Source of the DNA: Oceanobacillus sp. CFH 90083
Lineage (GTDB): Bacteria; Bacillota; Bacilli; Bacillales; Amphibacillaceae
Assembly (NCBI RefSeq): GCF_009389585.1
Contig: NZ_VIYG01000002.1
Span: forward strand, 124,001-188,000
Length of the DNA: 64,000 nt
Reading direction: 5' to 3'
Positions 1-7,536 of the stretch are shown here, in pieces. Under the pieces are notes generated by a model, which had not been told where the DNA came from, did no database searches, and saw only the letters and a program-made list of their open reading frames with translations. Each line of letters begins with the position of its first letter. Position 1 is the stretch's first letter. The translations under genes were made by a program, and so were the position numbers.

Positions 1-498
1 ATAACAATAAACATTCATGCCTAGAGCTCTACTTATAAGACCGAGTTCTCTACCTATCTTTCCAAATCCTAGAATACCTATTTTTTTGTTTTTCACTTCA
101 TAACCCACGAGTTCATTTTTTAACCATAAGCCTGTCTTAACTGATTGGTCTGCTTTACTGATATTTCTATATAGATTAAATACACAGCCTATAATTAACT
201 CTGCTACTGCTCTATGGTTTTGGGAGCAAAGAATTAATTTAATATTCTTATCGACATATTTTTTGGAAATGTTATCAATACCGGAACCAGCTCTAATAAT
301 ATATCTTAGATTATTTGAGCTCTCTATCATCAAATCAGAGATCTTATGGGGACTTCTAACGACTACAACCTCTGCATTCCTTATATGTTGTTCAGCCTCA
401 ATTTCATTCTTGTTCAATATGTGAGCAATATTAAATTTGAACCCTCTTAATTGATTAAGAAAAGATTCAGAGTAGTGTCCTAAAAGTAATATATTCAA
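1..498 (-). CDS. D-isomer-specific 2-hydroxyacid dehydrogenase, cut by left edge
   Basis: N-terminal 166 codons of a SerA/D-lactate-type NAD(P)-dependent dehydrogenase; the rest lies beyond base 1. The start is TTG at 498, six bases after an AGGAGGAAG ribosome site; no ATG is available upstream. Visible features are the substrate-loop signature RAGSGIDNIS (about residues 70-79), the HRAVAELIIG segment that normally contacts cofactor and substrate, and the nucleotide-binding GILGFGKIGRELG (GxGxxG, about residues 143-155). It follows the PEP mutase gene by 11 bases and must be co-transcribed with it. The family reduces 2-oxo acids to D-2-hydroxy acids. I infer that its substrate may be phosphonopyruvate, giving 3-phosphonolactate, which would pull the unfavourable mutase reaction forward. 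A SerA-like or unrelated 2-oxo acid substrate is equally allowed by the sequence. Confidence 0.85.
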   Translation of the reverse strand, partial: MNILLLGHYSESFLNQLRGFKFNIAHILNKNEIEAEQHIRNAEVVVVRSPHKISDLMIESSNNLRYIIRAGSGIDNISKKYVDKNIKLILCSQNHRAVAELIIGCVFNLYRNISKADQSVKTGLWLKNELVGYEVKNKKIGILGFGKIGRELGLISRALGMNVYCY

Positions 499-509
499 TT
501 TCTTCCTCC

Positions 510-1421
510 TTAAAATACAGTTTGTTCTTTTAATTTTTCCAACTCACTTTTATACCAAGCCTCTGTTTCACTTACTTTATTTGTTCCAATTAATTCGAAG
601 ACAGTTTTAACAGAAGCAATCTGATCCTCAATGATACTGGTTCCCTTGTTTTCTAGAATTAATTTGGTACTATTTTGAATTCCTTGAATGGCTGCTCTTA
701 ATCCTTGGTTAGCATAAATAACCATTTGAATTGGCGTATCGTTTAATTCGTCTAAATCTATAGTGAAATAGGTAGTTGGAACAATAACGAGTGGAGTAGA
801 ATTAAACTCTGAATTAGACCATAGTTCAGCAAATTCCAGAACTTCTGATGAATCTTTAGATTTAGAATGTACTAAAATTGCGTCTGCTCCTGCTTTTGCA
901 TAGTGCTCAGCTCTATTGTAAGCATCATCTATACCTTGATTCGCAATAAGGGATTCAAGTCGCGCGATAATAACAAAGTCTTCATTTTGTTGGGTCATTT
1001 TCGCAACTTTTATTTTTAGGGCAAATTCATCAATATCAGCAAGTTCTTGTTTTGTTTCCAAAAAACTATTTCGTTTCGGAAAGACCTTATCTTCAATACA
1101 GATACCAGCGATACCAGATCTTTCATACTCTTCTACCATTCTTCTGACATTATTCACATCTCCAAATCCAGAGTCACAATCAGCAATGACTGGAAGGGAA
1201 GTGGAACGATTAATGACTTGTGCTGCATTCAAGAATTCCGTCATAGTAAGAATACTTGCATCTGGGTAGCCTTGTGCTGCAGATATCTCCAAACCACTGG
1301 CCCAGATGGCATCAAATCCGTTTTTCTCTGCAATGATAGAAGAAATTCCATCGTGTGCACCTATTACTTTTGTTAGTGAATTACTAGCTAATAAAGTTCT
1401 AAGGTGTTTTGTTTTATGCAT
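510..1421 (-). CDS. pepM: Phosphoenolpyruvate phosphomutase (phosphonate biosynthesis)
   Basis: 303-aa enzyme of the isocitrate lyase/PEP mutase superfamily that converts PEP to phosphonopyruvate, forming the C-P bond. The diagnostic EDKxxxxxNS motif is present as EDKVFPKRNS (about residues 114-123), which separates true mutases from oxaloacetate hydrolases and lyases. Other active-site elements are WASG near residue 44, the metal-binding DCDSGFG near 85, ARLES near 159 and VHSKSKD near 190. The reading frame is open to 1475, but the best start is ATG at 1421, nine bases after AAAGG; it overlaps the rpiA stop by eight bases (ATGCATAA), indicating translational coupling. No phosphonopyruvate decarboxylase or aminotransferase is visible nearby, so the usual 2-aminoethylphosphonate route is not supported by this window. 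The mutase identity is close to certain; the downstream pathway is inference. Confidence 0.95.
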   Translation of the reverse strand: MHKTKHLRTLLASNSLTKVIGAHDGISSIIAEKNGFDAIWASGLEISAAQGYPDASILTMTEFLNAAQVINRSTSLPVIADCDSGFGDVNNVRRMVEEYERSGIAGICIEDKVFPKRNSFLETKQELADIDEFALKIKVAKMTQQNEDFVIIARLESLIANQGIDDAYNRAEHYAKAGADAILVHSKSKDSSEVLEFAELWSNSEFNSTPLVIVPTTYFTIDLDELNDTPIQMVIYANQGLRAAIQGIQNSTKLILENKGTSIIEDQIASVKTVFELIGTNKVSETEAWYKSELEKLKEQTVF

Positions 1422-2091
1422 ATTGATCATCCTTTTCGATTTTATAGTTATTAACAATTGCAACATCAGCAACATTTATAAATAATCCTGTTTCCACAAC
1501 TCCAGTTATGAGCTTCAGTTCTTGTTCTAGATGTAACAACGAATTTGCATGTTCCAATTTGCAATCCAAAATATAGTTATTATTATCTGATTCGAATATA
1601 GATCCATCAGCATTTTTTCTAAGACTTGTTAAAGGTAAAAGGTCTTCTATTTTCCTTTGTATTAATTCATTACCAAACTTAGTTATCTCGATAGGAAGTG
1701 GGAAAGCTCCTAGAACATCTACTTTCTTTGATTCGTCAGCAATAATAACAACTGTTTGCGAATTCTTTGCAATTAATTTTTCTCTATATAGAGCTCCCCC
1801 TCCTCCTTTAATAAGATTTAAGTGAATATCTATTTCATCTGCTCCATCTACCGTTAAATCTAATGAAGTTTCCTTTTGTAAAGATACAATTGGTATTTTT
1901 AATTTCTGTGCTTCACGTTCAGTAGCACTTGATGTACAAACACCTGTAATACTAAACTTTTCTCTATCTATCAATTCTGCTAATTCTTCCAAGAAGAACT
2001 GAACTGTACTACCAGTTCCTAATCCGATCGTCATACCATCTTTAACATACTTTGCTGCTATACCTGCTGCACTCTTCTTATGGCTATTCAT
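1414..2091 (-). CDS. rpiA: Ribose-5-phosphate isomerase A
   Basis: 225-aa RpiA interconverting ribulose 5-phosphate and ribose 5-phosphate. The family's landmark motifs are all present: GLGTGSTV (about residues 23-30, phosphate loop), TVDGADEID (about 82-90, catalytic Asp) and KGGGGALYREK (about 96-106, catalytic Glu and Lys), plus KFG later. Length is normal for the family. The start codon overlaps the transaldolase stop by four bases (ATGA) and its own stop overlaps the pepM start. B. subtilis-type genomes normally use RpiB for housekeeping, so an RpiA inside a phosphonate operon is probably an accessory copy. I infer that it acts on a pathway pentose phosphate or a phosphonate analogue. 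Confidence 0.93.
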   Translation of the reverse strand: MNSHKKSAAGIAAKYVKDGMTIGLGTGSTVQFFLEELAELIDREKFSITGVCTSSATEREAQKLKIPIVSLQKETSLDLTVDGADEIDIHLNLIKGGGGALYREKLIAKNSQTVVIIADESKKVDVLGAFPLPIEITKFGNELIQRKIEDLLPLTSLRKNADGSIFESDNNNYILDCKLEHANSLLHLEQELKLITGVVETGLFINVADVAIVNNYKIEKDDQYA

Positions 2092-2741
2092 CCTTCTACA
2101 CCTACTACCTTCTCGTAATCCTCTCTGAATGTGGTTATTCCGGTTTCAGTCAGAGGATGACTCAAAAGCTCAGTATAGATCGAATAAGGTAAAGTGACTA
2201 TATCAGCCCCAGCTAAAAAAGCCTCTGTTACTTGATATGAATCTCTGATACTTGCTGCAAGAATTTTAGTGTCTACTGAATGTTTAGCAAATACACTGCT
2301 TATTTTTTCAATATTGTTAATCCCATCAGTACTTATTTGCTTTAATCTGTTTATAAAGGGACTTATATAGGTGGCTCCAGCAATACCACTTAGGAACGCT
2401 TGATTTGCCGTATAAACTAGAGTTACATTTGTCTTAATCTCTTTCTTACTTAAGACGCGTACTAGCTTAAGTCCATCACGTGAACATGGAATTTTGATTA
2501 CTACTTGGGGAGATAATGCTGCGTATTTAATAGACTCTTCAACCATCTGTTCGAAATTATCTGATACAACCTCTATACTTGTTGGAATATTAGTAATATT
2601 TAAGATGCTATCGACGGTTTCTTGATAATCTTTCCCTTCTTTGGCTACCAAAGTGGGATTAGTGGTTAGCCCTGAAATCAAACCGTCATCTAGAGCATTC
2701 TTAATTTCTGAAAGGTTAGCTGTATCTAAGAAAATCTTCAT
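2088..2741 (-). CDS. Small transaldolase (TalC/MipB/FSA family)
   Basis: 217-aa single-domain transaldolase of the TalC/fructose-6-phosphate aldolase group. It begins with KIFLDTANLSEI, has SGLTTNPTL (about residues 23-31), a VVIKIPC segment carrying the Schiff-base lysine (about residue 84), ISPFINR (about 127-133) and LAASIRD (about 161-167), the last two being phosphate-contacting in the family. Glu in IEVV and Phe in SPF resemble transaldolases more than fructose-6-phosphate aldolases (family knowledge, from memory). It would move a dihydroxyacetone unit between sugar phosphates. Both ends overlap neighbours by four bases (ATGA). Within this operon it could join a ketose donor to a phosphonate aldehyde; that is inference. 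Confidence 0.9.
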   Translation of the reverse strand: MKIFLDTANLSEIKNALDDGLISGLTTNPTLVAKEGKDYQETVDSILNITNIPTSIEVVSDNFEQMVEESIKYAALSPQVVIKIPCSRDGLKLVRVLSKKEIKTNVTLVYTANQAFLSGIAGATYISPFINRLKQISTDGINNIEKISSVFAKHSVDTKILAASIRDSYQVTEAFLAGADIVTLPYSIYTELLSHPLTETGITTFREDYEKVVGVEG

Positions 2742-3781
2742 ATAACGCTCTCCTTTTTTAGGAATTTATAATTTTTATTGACAAATAAACTTAAACTTTC
2801 ATCAGTTTCTGATACACATTGTTCAATATCTAATGTGGGATTAATTATCTTTTTAATACAGTCAATTGTTTCCGGAATAGTGATAGATTGCATGTCAATG
2901 GAAGATATCAAATGAATCTTGTTATCTCTAATATCAATAGAATCTTCCCAAATCATAATCTCGGGTCTGTCGCCTCTTAATCTACCAAGGTGATCCATTG
3001 TATTTGCAATTTGATTTGAGTCCTTTCCAAATTCTCCATCGTTTATTACTATACGAGGAAAATTACTTAACTTATGTGCTAATTCACTTTTATCTGGTGC
3101 ATCATTAAGTGTAATACTGTGCATTTGTAAATGCCCATTATACATTGGTACGGCTACTGCTTGCGTATAGATTGATAAATCACTGATTACTTGTTGAGCA
3201 TCAGGACCATGATGTGAAACGCCAAATGTTGGCTTAACACCATTAAGTATACCTTTGTTTGCTTTATCGGGATCTGTTGTACACCTAACAATTGAAGTAT
3301 CCATAAACTCAATACCATACTCTTTCAGAGCACTAGCAAGCCTCACAATACCTGTAGTATTACAACTACCTACTCTTATGAAATCTTGATCAGGAAATTC
3401 ATGGAAATTCCCAAATGTACTGTATGTGAAGTTAGTAGTATCATGCTTTTCTCCACCTTGGAATATTGCTTTTACCCCATACTTCTTATACAGAGACAAG
3501 CGTGTTTTTCCGTAGCCTGCTTGAGTGCAATCAACTACAATATCTGATTTTGACAATAAATCATGTAAGTTCCCTCTAAGAGGAATAGAAGTTTGAACAA
3601 AACCTTGTCTTCTAGAATCATCTGTACAATAGATATCAATATTCTTGAGATAAGCCCTCATTATTGAAGCATTTGCAGTTCGTACACCAATTCCAATTAG
3701 ATCAATATCATCTACTAATCGAATTGCGTCTGCAATCCTTTTACCGATAGTACCGTAACCAATTACAGATACTTTCCTCAT
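2738..3781 (-). CDS. Type II (archaeal-type) glyceraldehyde-3-phosphate dehydrogenase
   Basis: 347 aa, typical length for the type II NAD(P)-dependent GAPDH family known chiefly from Archaea and unlike bacterial GapA. It has the N-terminal dinucleotide fold VIGYGTIGKRIADAI (about residues 6-20), the active-site cysteine in GSCNTTG (about residues 139-145), and SHHGPDA after residue 190, with the catalytic histidine region. The family catalyses phosphorylating oxidation of glyceraldehyde 3-phosphate or the reverse reduction of the acyl phosphate. A second GAPDH of archaeal type in a PEP-mutase operon is odd for a Bacillaceae genome and supports a specialised role. I infer reduction of an activated 3-phosphonolactate to the aldehyde analogue of glyceraldehyde 3-phosphate. 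Start and stop both form ATGA overlaps with neighbours. Confidence 0.9.
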   Translation of the reverse strand: MRKVSVIGYGTIGKRIADAIRLVDDIDLIGIGVRTANASIMRAYLKNIDIYCTDDSRRQGFVQTSIPLRGNLHDLLSKSDIVVDCTQAGYGKTRLSLYKKYGVKAIFQGGEKHDTTNFTYSTFGNFHEFPDQDFIRVGSCNTTGIVRLASALKEYGIEFMDTSIVRCTTDPDKANKGILNGVKPTFGVSHHGPDAQQVISDLSIYTQAVAVPMYNGHLQMHSITLNDAPDKSELAHKLSNFPRIVINDGEFGKDSNQIANTMDHLGRLRGDRPEIMIWEDSIDIRDNKIHLISSIDMQSITIPETIDCIKKIINPTLDIEQCVSETDESLSLFVNKNYKFLKKESVI

Positions 3782-4461
3782 AAGAAAATACCCTCCCTTT
3801 TAATTTGTAATAAATCGTTGACTTTATTCTTAATATCTTCGTTATCGATATCTTTAAAAACTCTATCCAAATATTCCGGAATGACATTGTAAGGATGGCA
3901 AATATAGTCGAATTCTATCTTGTTTTCACTAATTGCGATTGACTCTTCTAAGATTACGCTTTCATAAAACCCGTTAAAGTAGCGATCTTTATCTCTATAG
4001 TATTCTGCAATGGTAGGTGTATTTTCAAAATTTAAGTTCTTGGGAGCAATAAATATTCTAGGGTTGGAGTTGAGATTATTCAGTATGTGACTTTTCTCTA
4101 GTTTCTTACTTGAGGTAATTTGTACATGAGTTATGTTCACACGGGATTGAGAACTTATATATTCATTCATAGTTAGTTTAATAGTCTTCTCTAGAAGTAA
4201 TTTCTGTTGAGGTAAACGTATTATCCCATCTACCGGTCCTTGCTCTGCTAGAGGATCAGTTTTTCTAATAGTAGTGGTATAAACAGTATCTATTGATTGA
4301 TTATTAATCTCTTCTAGAATCCTAGATAGTGAATTTAGAACTTCATCACTATTCTTAGACCCCTCCCAAAGTGAATCGGATTCATAATAATTTAACACTT
4401 TCTTCGAAATAGCTTCACTACTGATTTGAGGAAGATTATATTTTAAATAATTTCCTAACAT
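3778..4461 (-). CDS. Unrecognised 227-aa protein, first gene of the pepM operon
   Basis: I do not recognise this protein. It is 227 aa, soluble (no signal peptide or membrane segment), and rich in Asn, Ile and Glu. There is no P-loop, Rossmann glycine motif, CxxC pair or obvious metal cluster; possible conserved-looking parts are the TTTIRKTDPLAEQGPVDGII stretch (about residues 62-81), IFIAPKNL near 136 and FDYICHPYNVIPEYL near 185. It starts at ATG 4461 with AAAGGAGA upstream and overlaps the GAPDH gene by four bases (ATGA). As first gene of a coupled operon it is probably needed stoichiometrically. A missing step in the inferred route is activation of an acid for the GAPDH, but nothing in the sequence proves such a role. 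Confidence 0.8.
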   Translation of the reverse strand: MLGNYLKYNLPQISSEAISKKVLNYYESDSLWEGSKNSDEVLNSLSRILEEINNQSIDTVYTTTIRKTDPLAEQGPVDGIIRLPQQKLLLEKTIKLTMNEYISSQSRVNITHVQITSSKKLEKSHILNNLNSNPRIFIAPKNLNFENTPTIAEYYRDKDRYFNGFYESVILEESIAISENKIEFDYICHPYNVIPEYLDRVFKDIDNEDIKNKVNDLLQIKREGIFL

Positions 4462-4494
4462 AGTTAAAATTCTCCTTTCGAGTTAATATTCTAA

Positions 4495-4523
4495 ATATTA
4501 CTTTAATATCCAAATTCGTGCAA
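4495..4523 (-). promoter_or_regulatory. Candidate sigma-A promoter of the pepM operon
   Basis: On the minus strand TTGCAC is followed after 17 bases by TAATAT, about 35 bases before the start of the first operon gene. Spacing and sequence fit a sigma-A promoter. It lies between the IS110 relic and the operon, so the operon does not need a promoter in the IS. Confidence 0.55.
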
Positions 4524-4765
4524 CCTTTTCGACAAAATAAGATGATAATTGACAAAAGAATTTGTTATTTAATCACTATATTCAAATAAATCAAAAAAGG
4601 ATTGATAATTTACGATATTTGCTATAATATAACATTAATAACAAATGTAAAAAGTGAGGTGTAAGTCTGAAATAAATCGTTAATGCACTGAACTAAATAA
4701 AAGGCATATCAAATAAGCCATCACAGATGACTTTTTAAAAATTATATACAAATTAATTGATGCTA

Positions 4766-5458
4766 CTATATTATTGGAATCTCTGGTGTCAGAATACGGA
4801 ATCCTTGAGATTTGGCTAAAGAAATAGCCTGCTCTACTGTGATCTCACGACTAACAGGAAGAACATCCAATTTTTGATATAATTCCGAGTTATAACGTTC
4901 TTTTTTCTTTAAAATGTGATAAATTGCAGTTAACAACATTCGAGCAATTGCTATAATTGCCCGTTTGTGACCTCGACGCTTTTTGAGTCTCAAGTAGCGG
5001 TTTCGGATTTCGGGATGTTTTTCACTTTTGACGACAGCGGTGGCACACTGTACCAAAAAGGGTTTGATATAAATGCTCGCTCTCGAAATCCGAACTGACT
5101 TTTTCTTGCCGGCACTTTCATTATTGGTAGATGTTAGCCCTGCCTAGGAACATGAATGCTTCGCTATCGGGAACATGTCCATATCGATACCAATTTCTGA
5201 GATGATTGCAATCGCAGTAAAGATGTTATTTATGGACGGAACAGTTAGAAGCAAGTTGATTTCTTCCACAAGAGAAAGTATCAGTTTTTCATGATTCGAT
5301 TTCCGTGCTTTGAGATCTTCATAATGTTGCTTAATAACAGCTAACTTTCCAGCTTGTTCCGGTGTGATAAACTCATCAATAGCAAGTTCTAAATCTGGGA
5401 TCTTATCTTTCATCGATCCGTGAATAAGTGGTTCAATATCAAAATCGGTATCTATTCT
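4766..5458 (-). pseudogene. IS110-family transposase, middle and C-terminal part, broken
   Basis: One minus-strand frame from about 5458 to 4766 encodes the central and C-terminal part of an IS110-family (DEDD) transposase. The Transposase_20 region is clear: LLLTVPSINNI, then KHSCS-stop-AGLTSTNNESAGKKKS, KSEKHPEIRNRY and RGHKRAIIAIARMLL. A TAG codon at 5144-5146 stands where the family has Trp (CSWAGL), so this is a nonsense mutation and not a frameshift. The N-terminal catalytic half is absent on this strand and found on the opposite strand next door. Not functional. Confidence 0.85.
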
Positions 5459-5815
5459 ATGGGTTTAAAAATTGTTTATCCCATTTGTTGTGGAATCGAT
5501 GTCCACAAAACCTTTGTTGTTGCGTGTGTTGTTTCCACAAACAATAAAGGGGTTACTACTTACAAACGCCGTCGCTGTTCAACCTTTACCAAAGGGAATG
5601 GGCTGTCACAATGGCTTTGTGAAAATGACTGTAAAGATGTCTGTATGGAATCTACCGGGAAATACTGGATTCCGAGACTCCTTTCTAGAAAATATAGGAA
5701 ATACACAGCATGGACTGATTGCCCAGCAATAAACGAGTTATGTTTATACAAAGATAAGTCTGCGTGCTCGAAGTCAAACTTATTTGTGCTTAAAAGGCAA
5801 TCTACACATATATAA
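5459..5815 (+). pseudogene. IS110-family transposase, N-terminal fragment, inverted
   Basis: From ATG 5459 the plus strand encodes the N-terminal RuvC-like part of an IS110 transposase: ICCGIDVHKTFVVACV (first catalytic Asp) and CMESTGKYWIP (catalytic Glu). Similarity fades after about 5680; the rest of the open frame to 5815 looks like degraded sequence. It is head-to-head with the C-terminal fragment, with roughly 100 central residues missing, so the element has suffered an inversion plus deletion, or two copies have fused. Confidence 0.8.
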
Positions 5816-5906
5816 ACGCTGTCACTTCGCTATCGAAATGGCCCACCTACCCCCAGGTGGTTTGTAGTTAACCGTGTATCCCTATAGTTCTAGAATAATA
5901 AAAAAA

Positions 5907-5949
5907 GCCCAAGGCGCAAGTTTATTTCATAGCGTTTTGTGCCTTGAGC
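5907..5949 (-). terminator. Hairpin before the prs homologue, terminator-like on minus strand
   Basis: Arms GCCCAAGGCGCAA (5907-5919) and TTGTGCCTTGAGC (5937-5949) pair at 11 of 13 positions. On the minus strand the stem is followed by a T-run (the A-run at 5899-5906), as in a rho-independent terminator. It could instead be an IS end or a leader structure of the prs transcript. Confidence 0.45.
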
Positions 5950-5973
5950 ATAGCGAAAGGAATGGTTATATAA

Positions 5974-6882
5974 ATGAATGATTTCAAGATTCTTATAGCG
6001 CCTTCAGCAAGGGAATCCTTAGATAAATATGAAGAAGCTTACGGGGGTCATGTAGAAATTATTGGAAAAAGAACATTTCCAGATGGAGAATTTGTAATAA
6101 AAGTAGATTCAAATCTAGATGGCAATATTGTCTTTATAGTTCAAAGCGGTGTTCCAGACCAACATATGTGCTTATTTGAGGTCTTGCAAATAGCTGAGGT
6201 AGCGAAAACAAAAGGTGCTAAAGATATTGTGCTTGTATCACCGTATTTGTCATTCTCGAGACAAGATAGAAGAACTCATGAAGGGGAACCATTTACTCTC
6301 AAACTTATATGTGATTTATATCGAATGAATGGAATCAGTACCATTATTACTGTTGATGTACATAACATGTTTGCTTTTCGAAATATAGACATTAATATAA
6401 TCAATATTGATCCTATTGATATATGGAGCCAATACTTCTCTCTCAAAGACTTAGAGACAGTTGTTTTATTATCACCTGACAATGGAGGAGGCAAGCGAAT
6501 TAGTAATTATGCTCGCAGACTCGGAATACCCAGTGTGAGTTTAGATAAGAATAAGGACATCACGGGAAAGACTTGGTATACAGAAGCGAATGAAGATGTA
6601 ATAAATCGTTTAAGAAAAAGAGATGTACTTATAATCGATGATTTGTGTTCTTCAGGTTCTACATTTATTCCTTTAGCAAATTTTCTTCTCAACTATCATC
6701 CCAAGAGTATTACATATGCAATAACTCATTTTTTTGGAGACGAAGAACATATTAAAAATCAAATTCATTCCCCAGTGAATATACTATTCTCTGACACTAT
6801 ACCTTCTAGAAAACATACTATTTCTGTATTCGAATTAATATCACAGCAAATAGATCTCTATAAAAAGGATGTGGCAAGATGA
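5974..6882 (+). CDS. PRPP-synthetase homologue (ribose-phosphate pyrophosphokinase family)
   Basis: 302 aa, closer in length and motifs to archaeal/class III-like PRPP synthetases than to the about 317-aa Bacillus Prs. It has RTFPDGE (about residues 33-39), the ATP-binding SFSRQDRR (about 88-95), GEPFTLKLICDL, the metal-binding DVHN (about 127-130), VVLLSPDNGGGKR, and the sugar-phosphate loop DDLCSSGSTF (about 222-231). In ordinary enzymes this loop reads like DDIxSTGGT, so Thr-Gly-Gly is changed to Ser-Gly-Ser around the 5-phosphate site. It starts the plus-strand arm; AAAGGAA lies 11 bases before ATG 5974. Its stop overlaps the rpe start by four bases. Most likely it pyrophosphorylates ribose 5-phosphate or a phosphonate analogue made by the cluster. 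Confidence 0.88.
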   Translation: MNDFKILIAPSARESLDKYEEAYGGHVEIIGKRTFPDGEFVIKVDSNLDGNIVFIVQSGVPDQHMCLFEVLQIAEVAKTKGAKDIVLVSPYLSFSRQDRRTHEGEPFTLKLICDLYRMNGISTIITVDVHNMFAFRNIDINIINIDPIDIWSQYFSLKDLETVVLLSPDNGGGKRISNYARRLGIPSVSLDKNKDITGKTWYTEANEDVINRLRKRDVLIIDDLCSSGSTFIPLANFLLNYHPKSITYAITHFFGDEEHIKNQIHSPVNILFSDTIPSRKHTISVFELISQQIDLYKKDVAR

Positions 6883-7532
6883 TAAAAATAGCACCTTCTA
6901 TTATGTGCGCTGATCTACTAGACATAAGAAAGGAATTAAGATTGGTAGAAAAAGCCGGGGCTGATTGGCTTCATGTTGATATAATGGATGGACATTTTGT
7001 TCCGAATTTTACATTCGGCTCTGATTTTGTGAAATCTCTTAGGGAGGAAACTTCATTAGTATTAGATGTTCACTTAATGTGTAGTAACCCTTATGACCAC
7101 TTAGAAAGTCTATTAAGCACAAATATTGATCGTTTAACTATACACCCTGAAACAGTTACAGATTTTTATAGAATAGCGCATATTATCAAACCATATGATG
7201 TAGAACTAGGTGTAGCATTAAATCCACACATTTCCGTAGGGCATATTAGTGAAATCTTAAACATAATTGATTCTGTTACTGTAATGACAGTTACTCCTGG
7301 TTATACTGGAAAAGGTATGATTGAATCTTGTTTAGAAAAGGTTAAATCTCTTAGTGAACTTGAGTCTTTCCAGAAGAAGGATATAATTGTAGACGGAGGT
7401 GTTAAAACGCACAATTTTAATAAGTTAATTTCAGCAGGTGCTACAGTAGCAGTGTCAGGTACAGGAATATTCAATACATCAGATTACAAAGAAACTATTA
7501 ATACTATGAAGAGTGCTTCTAATTTAATCTGA
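6879..7532 (+). CDS. rpe: Ribulose-phosphate 3-epimerase
   Basis: 217-aa TIM-barrel epimerase interconverting ribulose 5-phosphate and xylulose 5-phosphate. It begins IAPSIMCADL, with the catalytic and metal ligands in VDIMDGHFVPNFTFG (about residues 32-46), DVHLM (about 63-67) and VDGGV (about 169-173). The family's phosphate-gripping loop, usually NPGFGGQ, reads TPGYTGKG (about 138-145), and the last one reads VSGTGIF, so the phosphate pocket may differ from housekeeping Rpe. It is coupled to the prs homologue (ATGA overlap). A second, housekeeping rpe near rsgA is expected elsewhere in such genomes. Confidence 0.92.
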   Translation: MIKIAPSIMCADLLDIRKELRLVEKAGADWLHVDIMDGHFVPNFTFGSDFVKSLREETSLVLDVHLMCSNPYDHLESLLSTNIDRLTIHPETVTDFYRIAHIIKPYDVELGVALNPHISVGHISEILNIIDSVTVMTVTPGYTGKGMIESCLEKVKSLSELESFQKKDIIVDGGVKTHNFNKLISAGATVAVSGTGIFNTSDYKETINTMKSASNLI

Positions 7533-7536
7533 ATAG

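Larger units (their letters stand above)
4624..5906. mobile_element. Rearranged IS110-family relic between the two cluster arms
   Basis: Approximate extent of an inactivated insertion sequence, defined by the two transposase fragments plus their non-coding flanks. I cannot see its ends: 4524-4765 and 5816-5906 hold no gene. IS110 elements use a bridge RNA from the non-coding end; none can be asserted here. The relic separates the minus-strand pepM operon from the plus-strand prs operon and may have displaced the original divergent promoter region. Confidence 0.6.

Noticed and set aside
1047-1376. 109-codon plus-strand ORF within pepM
   Set aside because: Antisense shadow of the PEP mutase gene; Cys/Ser-rich composition and no start signal.
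4462-4765. Possible IS110 bridge RNA in the non-coding flank
   Set aside because: The element is rearranged and its ends cannot be defined; no characteristic two-loop structure was recognised.
5560-5751. 63-codon minus-strand ORF inside the IS110 N-terminal fragment
   Set aside because: Antisense shadow of the transposase fragment.
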